A stretch of 15,270 nt of DNA from CAYHPR01 sp964358895 (GTDB lineage: Archaea > Micrarchaeota > Micrarchaeia > CABMEP01), in the NCBI GenBank assembly GCA_964358895.1, contig CAYHPR010000015.1, positions 1 through 15,270 on the forward strand, written 5' to 3'. The position numbers and the translations under genes are program-made. Positions 1 through 6,503 of this stretch are shown here, piece by piece. Positions within the stretch are counted from its first letter, which is position 1. The number at the start of each line of letters is the position of its first letter. The notes under the pieces were generated by a model. The model was given only the letters and a program-made list of their open reading frames with translations, had not been told where the DNA came from and searched no databases.

Positions 1-413
1 GGATCATCAAAATCCATCCATACTCCAAGTCGTTGAAATCCTTTAGTTTGCGACTCTATATATCTATCAACAAATGTTTTACATTTTTTAATGAAGTTTT
101 CAACACCGTATTTTTCAACATCTCGTTTGTCTTTGAATCCTAATTCTTTTTCTACATGCAACTCAATAGGTAAACCGTGAGTGTCATAACCTGCTCGCAT
201 GTAAACCCTGTATCCTTTAAGTAAACGATACTTGACTACTGCGTCTTTTAGTGAGTAGTTCCAAACGTGTCCTGCATGAAGTTCACCATTTGCATAAGGT
301 GGTCCATCGCAGAAATAGAATGGTTTGCCATCCTTTCGCTTCGCTAGTGCTTTTTTGAAAATTTTGTTTTTGTTCCAAAATTCTAATATCTTTTCTTCAT
401 TATCCTGATCCAT
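1..413 (-). CDS. ileS: Isoleucyl-tRNA synthetase, N-terminal part (runs off left edge)
   Basis: Class I aminoacyl-tRNA synthetase that charges tRNA-Ile. The minus-strand frame opens at the ATG at 413-411 and gives about 137 residues before the window edge. Seen directly: the first catalytic-core block GPPYANGELHAGH, whose HAGH is the class I HIGH signature, then NYSLKD and GYDTHGLPIELHVEKELG, a block typical of IleRS rather than ValRS or LeuRS. The last visible residues are LGVWMDF. The protein begins only about 40 residues before the signature, normal for IleRS. An in-frame stop lies about 35 bases upstream, inside the end of the preceding gene, so the start is well bounded. The small membrane-protein gene ends 31 bases upstream, and the two are probably co-transcribed. 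The editing domain, KMSKS loop and anticodon domain lie outside the window. Confidence 0.95.
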   Translation of the reverse strand, partial: MDQDNEEKILEFWNKNKIFKKALAKRKDGKPFYFCDGPPYANGELHAGHVWNYSLKDAVVKYRLLKGYRVYMRAGYDTHGLPIELHVEKELGFKDKRDVEKYGVENFIKKCKTFVDRYIESQTKGFQRLGVWMDFDD

Positions 414-444
414 ATAACCACATTTTTCAGTAAAAGACTGGACG

Positions 445-759
445 TTATTTGATCAGTTTTCTAATAAGGATAACTAATCCAGGTATAGTCATTAATACGC
501 CAATTAAAATAGCTAGACCAAACTTTCCAACTAGAAAAGGTGCTGCAAGTGCAACCAGACCGGGAAAAAGGAATACAGAGGTATTGTTAACTTCCTGTTT
601 TTCGACTATTTCATTAACTAGCACAAGTGCGCTTATGGCAGCAAAGAATAGGAATGCGATTACCTCTAAACCTAGCGTTTTAATTGCAAAAATATCCGCT
701 AGATAGACGCCTATCAGTACAAATAAAGCTACATTCGCCCCTAATAAAATTAATTTCAT
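445..759 (-). CDS. Small four-helix membrane protein, function unknown
   Basis: Not recognised. The 104-residue product is almost entirely hydrophobic, with four likely membrane segments at about residues 3-24, 30-48, 60-77 and 80-98. A short polar loop (VNEIVEKQEVNN) splits them into two hairpins, and the end is basic (IRKLIK). There is no cleavable signal peptide or catalytic motif. A TATA-like element 32-43 bases upstream suits a short-leader transcript. The gene sits 31 bases before ileS on the same strand, so it is probably the first gene of that transcript; this says little about its role. It is real rather than a shadow: the opposite-strand frame over the same bases has no membrane-protein logic and no promoter of its own. 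Confidence 0.7.
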   Translation of the reverse strand: MKLILLGANVALFVLIGVYLADIFAIKTLGLEVIAFLFFAAISALVLVNEIVEKQEVNNTSVFLFPGLVALAAPFLVGKFGLAILIGVLMTIPGLVILIRKLIK

Positions 760-790
760 AAAATCATACGCAGGCCTTTATCTTCGACCT

Positions 791-802
791 ACTTATAATA
801 CA
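791..802 (-). promoter_or_regulatory. TATA-like element for the membrane protein / ileS transcript
   Basis: Read on the minus strand this is TGTATTATAAGT. Its centre lies about 37 bases before the ATG at 759, so transcription would begin roughly 10 bases before the start codon. It lies back to back with the rfcS promoter. Confidence 0.5.
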
Positions 803-810
803 GCGAAATA

Positions 811-820
811 TTTTATAAAT
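811..820 (+). promoter_or_regulatory. TATA-like element for rfcS
   Basis: TTTTATAAAT is centred about 34 bases before the ATG at 850. A start site near 842 would give an almost leaderless rfcS mRNA. This supports the ATG at 850 over the in-frame TTG at 838. Confidence 0.6.
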
Positions 821-849
821 ACAGCTGCGAGTAGCATTTGTGGGCTTTT

Positions 850-1818
850 ATGTCTGATTTTGACTATCTACCTTGGGTAGAACGGTATAGACCAAAGTCT
901 CTTTCTCAGATCGTTGGACAGAAAGAGATTATGGATAGGCTTCAGAGTTACGTTAAGTCCGCTAATATGCCACATCTGTTGTTTGCAGGACCTGCAGGTA
1001 CAGGTAAGACGACAGCAGCACTTGCGCTCGCACGCGACATTTACGGAGAGGATTACAAGCATAATCTCCTTGAATTGAATGCAAGTGATGAACGAGGAAT
1101 CGACGTAGTCAGAGGCAAGATTAAGGATTTTGCTAGATCCTCGCCAATTTCCAATGTTCCTTTCAAACTCATATTCCTTGACGAATCAGATGCACTTACC
1201 CCTGAGGCTCAGCAAGCACTGAGACGAACAATGGAAGTATACAGTTCTCGTACAAGATTCATTCTCAGTTGTAATTGGAGCAGCAAGATAATCGAACCAA
1301 TCCAGAGCAGGTGCGCTCTTTTCAGATTCAAGCCTCTAACAAAAGAAGAAGTCACAAAGATGCTGGAGCACATAGCAAAAGAAGAGAAGCTTAAGTTGAG
1401 CAACAGCGGAGTTGATTCACTTATAGACGTTTCAGAAGGGGACATGAGGAAAGCGGTAAACATCCTTCAATCAGTTTCGTTGTTGACAAAGGAAATAACT
1501 AGCGATAGCATCTACCAGGTTGCAGCTGCAGCCAAACCTAAAGAGATAGGGCAGATGGTTGAATATGCACTTGCAGGTGATTTTGTTAAGGCACGAGATT
1601 TGCTTCTTAAGTTAATGTTAGAACATGGAATGGATGGAGAAGACGTATTGATGCAGCTCCATAAGGACATTATTAACAGGCAGATGGACGACAGAGTCAA
1701 ACTAAAACTAATAGATAAGCTTGGTGAATATAATTTCAGAATGATTGAAGGTGCAAATGAGCGTATCCAGCTGGAAGCGTTGCTTGCCTTTATTTCTCTC
1801 TTTGCATCCGAAGAATAA
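850..1818 (+). CDS. rfcS: Replication factor C small subunit (clamp loader ATPase)
   Basis: AAA+ ATPase that, with RfcL, opens the PCNA ring and loads it at primer-template junctions. The 322 residues match the family length. Motifs in order: the PWVERYRP opening block, Walker A GPAGTGKT at about 47-54, LNASDERGIDVVR, Walker B with DESD in place of the usual DEAD at 111-114, sensor 1 SCNWSSKIIEPIQSRC (arginine-finger SRC at 153-155), sensor 2 around GDMRKAVNILQ, and a C-terminal helical collar domain. The ATG at 850 is preferred over the in-frame TTG at 838 because the family starts just before the PWVERYRP block and the TATA element is placed for it. The next gene has its own promoter 3 bases after the stop. 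No rfcL lies in the window. Confidence 0.97.
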   Translation: MSDFDYLPWVERYRPKSLSQIVGQKEIMDRLQSYVKSANMPHLLFAGPAGTGKTTAALALARDIYGEDYKHNLLELNASDERGIDVVRGKIKDFARSSPISNVPFKLIFLDESDALTPEAQQALRRTMEVYSSRTRFILSCNWSSKIIEPIQSRCALFRFKPLTKEEVTKMLEHIAKEEKLKLSNSGVDSLIDVSEGDMRKAVNILQSVSLLTKEITSDSIYQVAAAAKPKEIGQMVEYALAGDFVKARDLLLKLMLEHGMDGEDVLMQLHKDIINRQMDDRVKLKLIDKLGEYNFRMIEGANERIQLEALLAFISLFASEE

Positions 1819-1820
1819 TC

Positions 1821-1829
1821 TATTTAAAC
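1821..1829 (+). promoter_or_regulatory. TATA-like element for the 159-residue protein gene
   Basis: TATTTAAAC is centred 26 bases before the ATG at 1851, the spacing expected for a leaderless archaeal transcript. It begins right after the rfcS stop codon. Confidence 0.6.
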
Positions 1830-1850
1830 TACAATAGCAAATGTTAGAGT

Positions 1851-2330
1851 ATGTCAAACGGTCAAAAACTGAAGGGGCCTAAAAAGGAGATTCCTCTATT
1901 AACAGAAAAATTATGGACTAGATCTGCAGTGAATCTAACTCAAACAGAAAAATTATTAGCATCAAATACCACGCAACTAATCATCCGAACTGCGCACACT
2001 CTTGCAGATGAGGGAAAGCTTCCTGAAGGCGCAACTGCCGCCATTATTTTTGAAGGTGTTAAAGAATTATGGCCAGCCTTTAGAAAAGCATACGAAGAAG
2101 TGAAAAATTATCCTAAAACTAAATTAAAACCTGTGCTTAATCTCGCAGCATCTTACGTTGGTGGAGAGGTTAACGATCTTGGGATAGGCACAGATCTTAA
2201 AACTCCAAGCATATTCGTGGATTTTAGACGAAAGAAAGTCTCTAACCAACATTTTATTTTAGACCTTAAACAATCTTTAGCAGAAAATAAAGTTGACATA
2301 ATGTGTAAAGTTAAGATTGAATTAGGTTAA
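1851..2330 (+). CDS. Unrecognised 159-residue protein between rfcS and scpA
   Basis: Not recognised. The product is soluble, with no signal peptide or membrane segment. Residues 1-100 look mainly helical: a Lys-rich start, then TRSAVNLTQTEKLLASNTTQ, an amphipathic helix around LIIRTAHTLADEGKLPEGATA, and a segment with AFRKAYEEVKNYPKT. The last third has alternating hydrophobic residues (SIFVDFRRKKV and VDIMCKVKIELG), suggesting strands. An overlapping ATG at 1841 closes after 13 codons, so 1851 is the start. A leaderless-type promoter lies directly upstream and a similar TATTTAAAC element follows the gene, so it may be a single-gene transcript. Its place between a clamp-loader gene and scpAB hints at a chromosome-related role, by position only. 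Confidence 0.8.
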   Translation: MSNGQKLKGPKKEIPLLTEKLWTRSAVNLTQTEKLLASNTTQLIIRTAHTLADEGKLPEGATAAIIFEGVKELWPAFRKAYEEVKNYPKTKLKPVLNLAASYVGGEVNDLGIGTDLKTPSIFVDFRRKKVSNQHFILDLKQSLAENKVDIMCKVKIELG

Positions 2331-2347
2331 TTGTCTGAATAATAACC

Positions 2348-2356
2348 TATTTAAAC
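2348..2356 (+). promoter_or_regulatory. TATA-like element for scpAB
   Basis: TATTTAAAC, the same nine bases as at 1821-1829, lies 96 bases before the scpA ATG. The predicted start site near 2378 leaves a leader of about 75 bases, unusual among the short-leader genes here. Confidence 0.5.
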
Positions 2357-2451
2357 CCCTGTTCCAGTATTCGATAGAGGCAGACAGAAGATATTTCAAA
2401 AGAACAGGCAAAAAAGAAGCAAATATCAAAGTTACAAGGCAAGGGTCGACC

Positions 2452-3279
2452 ATGCAAATTCAAAACCAGCAGACACAACTTCCAGTTTCTAACGGAAGCG
2501 AAAATAACGGGGCAGTTGTAGCTCCGGATTTGAGAGACACACAACAGATAGAACAGCTGGTTGGAAATCCTACTTGGAGAGAGATGTTAATCGATTTAGT
2601 TAGCAGTGAACAGATTGATCCGTGGAACCTTAATATTTCAGATATAACTAACAAATACATTTCTCGTGTTAAGCAGATGAAGTTTCTTGATCTTCACATA
2701 CCTGCAAACGTAATACTTGCAGCTTCAATCCTTTTGCGTTTTAAGGCCGAGGCATGGAGATTTGAAGAAGAAGTAATCGAAGAATCAGTTGAATCAGTTG
2801 TTGAGAACGAACGTATCTCAGTCCAACCACTTCAGCTCAGAATGAGACTTCCGCCAAAGCGATCAATCACACTGACAGATCTTATCTCAGCTTTAGACGA
2901 CGTGCTTAAAATTGAGCATAAACGAACGGAGAGACAATTACTTATCCCACAAACTATGGAAATAAAACTACCAACGTATAATCTGGAAAAAGAAATGAAG
3001 AATGTACTTATCGAAATAAATACGCTTGCAGATGCAAAAGGGTGGCTTAGCTTCTCTGAATTGCTTGGTCATATGGACAAAAAAGATACCCGATCTATAA
3101 TTCTAACTCTCATGCCTTTGTTACATCTTTGTTCAGAAGGAAAAATCACAGTTATGCAAGAAGATGTTTTTGGAGAAATACTTATTCATATAGGTGACGA
3201 AGACTTTGAGAACAAATCATTAAACAGGGAAGTGAAGAAAGAGGTTGAGCGAGATGGAAGAAGTAGAAAAAACAATTGA
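2452..3279 (+). CDS. scpA: Segregation and condensation protein ScpA (kleisin)
   Basis: Kleisin subunit that bridges SMC heads and, with ScpB, forms the SMC-ScpAB condensin that organises and segregates the chromosome. The 275 residues fit the family. The N-terminal SMC-neck block is clear at about residues 38-100: NPTWREMLIDLVSSEQIDPW, NLNISDITNKYISRV, then DLHIPANVILAASILLRFKAEAW. A charged middle follows, and a C-terminal winged-helix part contains LILTLMPLLHLCSEGKITVMQ. The reading frame stays open upstream with no ATG, GTG or TTG back to the promoter, so 2452 is the first usable start. AAGGG at 2441-2445 is a weak ribosome site. scpB starts inside the 3' end of this gene. No smc gene is visible. 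Confidence 0.93.
   Translation: MQIQNQQTQLPVSNGSENNGAVVAPDLRDTQQIEQLVGNPTWREMLIDLVSSEQIDPWNLNISDITNKYISRVKQMKFLDLHIPANVILAASILLRFKAEAWRFEEEVIEESVESVVENERISVQPLQLRMRLPPKRSITLTDLISALDDVLKIEHKRTERQLLIPQTMEIKLPTYNLEKEMKNVLIEINTLADAKGWLSFSELLGHMDKKDTRSIILTLMPLLHLCSEGKITVMQEDVFGEILIHIGDEDFENKSLNREVKKEVERDGRSRKNN
3241..3245 (+). promoter_or_regulatory. Ribosome binding site that fixes the scpB start
   Basis: GAGGT lies 8 bases before the ATG at 3254. It overlaps the alternative TTG at 3245, which therefore cannot be the start. It sits within the end of scpA, consistent with coupled translation. Confidence 0.6.
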
Positions 3280-3772
3280 AGCACTTCTCTTCATGTCCGG
3301 CAGACCTGTTACTATCTACGATTTGCTTAAAGCAACTAATGCAGATCTCAAAACTATTAAGATTGCAATTAAGAATATTCAAACTGAGTATGAACAGAGA
3401 GGAAGCTGGCTAGAGATTGTTCATACAGACAAAAACTATCTTCTAAGGCTCAAGCCTGAACAAACCGATAAGATTAGTAGCTTTGTTCAGGAAACGGAAC
3501 TTTCGAAACGTGCATTACGAGTTCTTGCAGTTATTGCTCAACGTGACGGAATTCTTCAATCGAAAGTTGTCAGAATGATTGGAACAACTGTTTATGAAGG
3601 TGTTCAAGAACTAACAGAAAAAGGTTATTTGATTATAGATGTAAAAGGACATTCAAAAGTTCTCCGTCTTTCTCAGAAATTTAAGCAATATTTCGGAGAG
3701 ATGCCAGTCGGAAAGAAAGAAGAATCAGACGAAAGTCAAGGTGCTCCACCAGAGCAACCAGAATCTGTTTGA
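3254..3772 (+). CDS. scpB: Segregation and condensation protein ScpB
   Basis: Partner of ScpA in the SMC complex: it dimerises through winged-helix domains and binds the kleisin centre. The 172-residue product begins MEEVEKTIEALLFMSGRPVT, the standard ScpB opening. A first winged-helix domain follows to about residue 80 (LEIVHTDKNYLLRLKPE). The second starts with ALRVLAVIAQRDGILQSKVVRMIG and TTVYEGVQELTEKGYL, matching the family's conserved proline/arginine region only loosely. The tail after about residue 150 is acidic and proline-rich. The ATG at 3254 lies inside scpA, a 26-base overlap, so the two are co-transcribed and probably produced in a fixed ratio. The gene ends 40 bases from the convergent end of the pilus cluster. 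Confidence 0.93.
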   Translation: MEEVEKTIEALLFMSGRPVTIYDLLKATNADLKTIKIAIKNIQTEYEQRGSWLEIVHTDKNYLLRLKPEQTDKISSFVQETELSKRALRVLAVIAQRDGILQSKVVRMIGTTVYEGVQELTEKGYLIIDVKGHSKVLRLSQKFKQYFGEMPVGKKEESDESQGAPPEQPESV

Positions 3773-3812
3773 AGTGTTAGGCGTATTGTAATAGTTAGCT
3801 AGCCATTTCACT

Positions 3813-4103
3813 CTATAATCTTCGTATGAGATTTTCGTATGAGATTTGGCTAGGTGGTTTTTGAAAGTTATCGACTTTGTATCTTGCTAGTTCATCTATG
3901 TCGCCTGTGTCACTTTGTTCAAATCTTTCTGAACGAAAAGGATCTAAAATTTCTTCACCAAGAACTTTTTTCATCAAAGATGGTGTTATTGTTTTATCCC
4001 TAAAAAAGCCAGTATGCTCTCTTCTATCTATCTCTTTATCTACTGCGTCTTTTAGCATCCGCGCGCTAAAACATGGAATTTTTTGTTGTATGGTGTTATT
4101 CAT
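3813..4103 (-). CDS. Small soluble protein, paralogue of its upstream neighbour; last gene of the pilus cluster
   Basis: Not recognised. The 96-residue product is charged and probably helical, with no signal peptide or membrane segment. Its middle resembles the gene just upstream: LKDAVDKEIDRRE and LMKKVLGEEILD here against LKREITKEIDSRM and LMKRTLIEEIDKG there, with the two blocks about the same distance apart. I read this as an ancient tandem duplication of a helix-turn-helix-sized or coiled-coil unit. The start overlaps the neighbour's stop as ATGA, so translation is probably coupled. The last ten residues come from a tandem 13-base duplication, so the C-terminus may be a recent addition. 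Its place at the end of a type IV pilus-like cluster suggests, but does not show, a link to it. Confidence 0.72.
   Translation of the reverse strand: MNNTIQQKIPCFSARMLKDAVDKEIDRREHTGFFRDKTITPSLMKKVLGEEILDPFRSERFEQSDTGDIDELARYKVDNFQKPPSQISYENLIRRL
3821..3846. repeat. Tandem 13-base duplication at a gene end
   Basis: TTCGTATGAGATT occurs twice in a row (3821-3833 and 3834-3846). It falls in the last codons of the minus-strand gene 3813-4103. Because 13 is not a multiple of three, the two copies are read in different frames (ISYE and then NLIRRL). Confidence 0.85.
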
Positions 4104-4375
4104 TTTATCATCTTATTATTTATCTGAATACGCAACATTAAGTTGAGTTCTTGTTCTTTTACTATCCTCCTAGCTAATATTACCTCATCATTTGATCCCT
4201 TTTCATTATCATATTCTCCTTTATCGATCTCTTCTATAAGGGTCCTTTTCATTAATTCTCCTGCTTTCTTATCTAATCTAGCATGAAGGTTAAGCCAGCT
4301 CATTCTGCTGTCAATTTCTTTTGTTATTTCTCTCTTAAGAGTTTCACGATTTATACCTGGGTAATGTGTAATCAT
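4100..4375 (-). CDS. Small soluble protein of the pilus cluster, first of a paralogous pair
   Basis: Not recognised. The 91-residue product is strongly charged and helical: MITHYPGINRETLKREITKE, a Leu-rich stretch with SWLNLHARLDKKAGELMKRT, then EEIDKGEYDNEKGSND and a final helix with ARRIVKEQELNLMLRIQINN. It has no cysteines and no membrane segment. It shares the pattern LK-x4-KEID-x-R ... LMK-x2-L-x-EEI with the next gene. The start lies 10 bases after the stop of the upstream platform-protein gene, on the same strand, and GAGATGA just upstream could serve as ribosome site. The ATGA overlap with the next gene shows the two are translated as a unit. It could be a cytoplasmic accessory protein of the pilus machinery, or an unrelated passenger. 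Confidence 0.75.
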   Translation of the reverse strand: MITHYPGINRETLKREITKEIDSRMSWLNLHARLDKKAGELMKRTLIEEIDKGEYDNEKGSNDEVILARRIVKEQELNLMLRIQINNKMIK

Positions 4376-4385
4376 CTTTTCATCT

Positions 4386-5372
4386 CTAGAGCGAAACGCT
4401 TCCGAACAATCGGTCGATTACGAATCGGCCTACGTAGAAAACGATTACCGAAGTAAAAAGGAACGGAAGGATGTATCTGACAAACGAGGACTTGCGTCCG
4501 GTCTGAATTACTGCAATAATAACGGATGCAATTGAACCGGTTACGATAACTAATGCAAGCGAGAATAATGCAAATTCAGCCGAAGTGAGGCCAGGTGCCG
4601 TTGGCTTGAGCTGGATTAATGGTGAAGTGATTCCACTATATGTCTTTTGAGACCACAGCTGTTCAAATAGGCTGATGAGTTTGAATGAAACAACATAAAG
4701 GAATGGTGCTCCAACTGCTGCTGCAAATCCAATAAATATAGAGTACATAACCATCGATGCGCCTATTTCTTTTTGCATCAGTTGCATATTTCTGAGATCA
4801 ATAGCAGTTTGTTCAAGGATCCTTGCCATTTCTCCACCAGACTGTGATCCTTCTTTTACAAGTTCTACAGTTCTTTGAAGATATCTCGAGCGGAATCGCA
4901 TCGTCAATAGGTTAAGTGAATCTTCAATTGTTTCACCGCTGAATACGCGTTTTGATGCAAGTTCAATTTCTTTTGCCAATATCCCGAACTCTGGTTTGGC
5001 TGCATACCACAATGCCTTATCAAGCTGCATTCCAGCTCTTACATTGGCAGCTGCAAGCTGAAGGAAGTCTGGAAGTGCGCTATCAACTTCACGTCTCCTG
5101 TCATCAATTCTTGCGAGAAGATATTGGTAAGCAACACCTATTGCAATTAGTACTGCTACTAATGATCCAAGCAGTATGTAAATCGGATTGAGTGCAGAAA
5201 GTATAAATGCAATTAGAGAGATTATGAATACTGCAACAGATCCGATAATTAAAATTCCGGAAACGAATTCGTCATCAAAGTCGAATCCAGCTGCATTCAT
5301 TAACGCTCCAAGCTGTCTAACATACTGTCTCGGCACCAGCCTTCCAACAACTTCAATTTCTTTTTGAACCAT
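4386..5372 (-). CDS. GspF/TadC-type pilus platform protein (second of two)
   Basis: Inner-membrane platform protein of the type II secretion / type IV pilus F family, which couples the cytoplasmic ATPase to extraction and stacking of prepilins. The 328 residues hold likely membrane helices at about 38-60, 63-86, 205-232, 264-290 and 298-318. The cytoplasmic F domain lies between (about 95-200), with LPDFLQLAAANVRAGMQLDK, then RTVELVKEGSQSGGEMARIL, the conserved Gly-rich turn of the family. Archaella use a single large ArlJ; here two shorter proteins share the job, as in Tad systems. The start ATG is preceded by AGGTT and by a leader almost identical to that of the thioredoxin gene. This and a TATA-like element suggest a second, internal promoter as well as read-through from upstream. 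Confidence 0.9.
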   Translation of the reverse strand: MVQKEIEVVGRLVPRQYVRQLGALMNAAGFDFDDEFVSGILIIGSVAVFIISLIAFILSALNPIYILLGSLVAVLIAIGVAYQYLLARIDDRRREVDSALPDFLQLAAANVRAGMQLDKALWYAAKPEFGILAKEIELASKRVFSGETIEDSLNLLTMRFRSRYLQRTVELVKEGSQSGGEMARILEQTAIDLRNMQLMQKEIGASMVMYSIFIGFAAAVGAPFLYVVSFKLISLFEQLWSQKTYSGITSPLIQLKPTAPGLTSAEFALFSLALVIVTGSIASVIIAVIQTGRKSSFVRYILPFLFTSVIVFYVGRFVIDRLFGSVSL

Positions 5373-5418
5373 AACAACAACCTACGGTTTTTGTATTTCC
5401 TAGTAGTTTATTTACTAC
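5370..5418 (-). promoter_or_regulatory. Putative internal promoter and duplicated leader of the TadC-like gene
   Basis: On the minus strand, bases 5400-5370 read GGAAATACAAAAACCGTAGG and then TTGTTGTTATG. The thioredoxin leader at 11318-11348 is the same apart from one base (30 of 31). Just upstream (about 5414-5406) is a TATA-like TAAATAAAC. GTAGT (5403-5407) and ACTAC (5414-5418) flank it as a five-base inverted repeat. Confidence 0.6.
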
Positions 5419-5438
5419 GAAGAAACCTATGTTTCTTC
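5419..5438 (-). repeat. Perfect 8-base hairpin between the two platform genes
   Basis: GAAGAAAC at 5419-5426 and GTTTCTTC at 5431-5438 form a perfect eight-pair stem with a four-base loop. It lies 14 bases after the stop of the upstream platform gene and just before the internal promoter. No T-run follows on the gene strand, so it is not an ordinary U-tract terminator. It could be an RNA processing or stability element. Confidence 0.6.
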
Positions 5439-5451
5439 CGATTTTCTATCT

Positions 5452-6363
5452 TCATATTTCATAACTTGGCCTAGTTACATCTATGTAACTGAGGAACATG
5501 TATTGTATTATTGCGATAAGTGGTACGAGTGCGATTAAGTCTTGCAGTGTTATTCTTATGCCTGAGAATGATAAGATGAGAATGCCTACCGATATTCCAA
5601 GCGATGGGAAGATAACTCCGACGACCATGTAAAACATTACAAGCGGATTCAATCTTTGTCCATATTCTTTAACATCAATCAGTTGTTCACGTGAGATCTG
5701 TTCAAGTACAATTCCAAGTGAGTCACCTAGATCCGCACCCGACCTGACGCTGTTAACCATCTGAAGCATCATTCTTCTGAATGCTGGAGACGGATTGTCT
5801 TCGATAATTTCCTGCATAGCCGTATCTAACGGGACACCGACAACTACGCGTTCTATTATTTTGTTAACTTCTCTGCTCACGTGTCCATAATTCCCTTTTG
5901 ATATTGCAAGGAGCGAATCAAAAAGAGGAAGTCCTCCTTTAAGCGAGATCCAGATATGCCTGCCAGCGAACAACAAGTCTTTTTCAAGCTCTCGTTTTCT
6001 TTTAAGTGCTTTGGCCTTTGGTTCTTGAATCATAAGGAGAAACATTGTCAAATATGCTAAGATAGCAATTGGAATTAGAAGGAGTTTCTCTCCATGTTGA
6101 TTTTCAATTACGAATATAGACGCGATTATTATTGCAAGTGCGGGTGCGACTGCATTGATTATTGCGCGCTGCATAAATCCACGCAGAGTTATCTGCATAT
6201 CTGCTTCGCGCATTTTCTTTCCGAGCCATGGAAACTTTTCAGCTAGGTCATCAAGGAATTTTTCCCACGAACTAGTTGGTTTTGTTTCGATCTCTGTATG
6301 TTCCGGTTCGGAAATAACCGGTTCCGGATTTGCCATTTTTTCTTTCTTTCCTTTGTTTGCCAT
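5452..6363 (-). CDS. GspF/TadB-type pilus platform protein (first of two)
   Basis: Second member of the F family of type II secretion / type IV pilus platform proteins. The 303 residues start with about 65 charged cytoplasmic residues (Lys-rich, then Glu/Pro-rich EPVISEPEHTEIETKPTSS). Two membrane helices follow (about 66-87 and 93-113), then a cytoplasmic F domain with FAGRHIWISLKGGLPLFDSL and NSVRSGADLGDSLGIVLEQI, and two more helices (about 240-266 and 273-293). The GADLGDSL turn matches the conserved turn in the other platform protein. The ATG at 6363 is bounded by an in-frame TAA about 60 bases upstream; an internal ATG at 6336 (MANPEP) is an alternative that would remove nine Lys-rich residues. 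The pair probably works as a heteromeric TadB/TadC-like platform. Confidence 0.88.
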   Translation of the reverse strand: MANKGKKEKMANPEPVISEPEHTEIETKPTSSWEKFLDDLAEKFPWLGKKMREADMQITLRGFMQRAIINAVAPALAIIIASIFVIENQHGEKLLLIPIAILAYLTMFLLMIQEPKAKALKRKRELEKDLLFAGRHIWISLKGGLPLFDSLLAISKGNYGHVSREVNKIIERVVVGVPLDTAMQEIIEDNPSPAFRRMMLQMVNSVRSGADLGDSLGIVLEQISREQLIDVKEYGQRLNPLVMFYMVVGVIFPSLGISVGILILSFSGIRITLQDLIALVPLIAIIQYMFLSYIDVTRPSYEI

Positions 6364-6503
6364 ACCAAGCCTACCCTTTACTAGTTCTATTTTCTTACCA
6401 ATTTGTTCCTTTTAATTGTTTGTTCTGCCCTGTTCTGGTAAGAACTTGTTTTTGCCCTTTTTATCTTTTATCTTTACGTCCCTTTCTCTTTTGTCTACGG
6501 CCT

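Noticed and set aside
838..849. In-frame TTG start giving a longer RfcS (MWAF extension)
   Set aside because: The TATA element is placed for ATG 850, the family starts just before the PWVERYRP block, and no ribosome site precedes the TTG.
3813..4375. The small overlapping pair as a second toxin-antitoxin module
   Set aside because: Both members resemble each other and neither shows a RelE, PIN, HEPN, RHH or AbrB pattern; a paralogous pair fits better.
6432..6445. Plus-strand hairpin GTTCT-GGTA-AGAAC followed by T-rich sequence, as a terminator
   Set aside because: All genes here are on the minus strand, and on that strand the sequence after the stem is A-rich; the stem is only five pairs.
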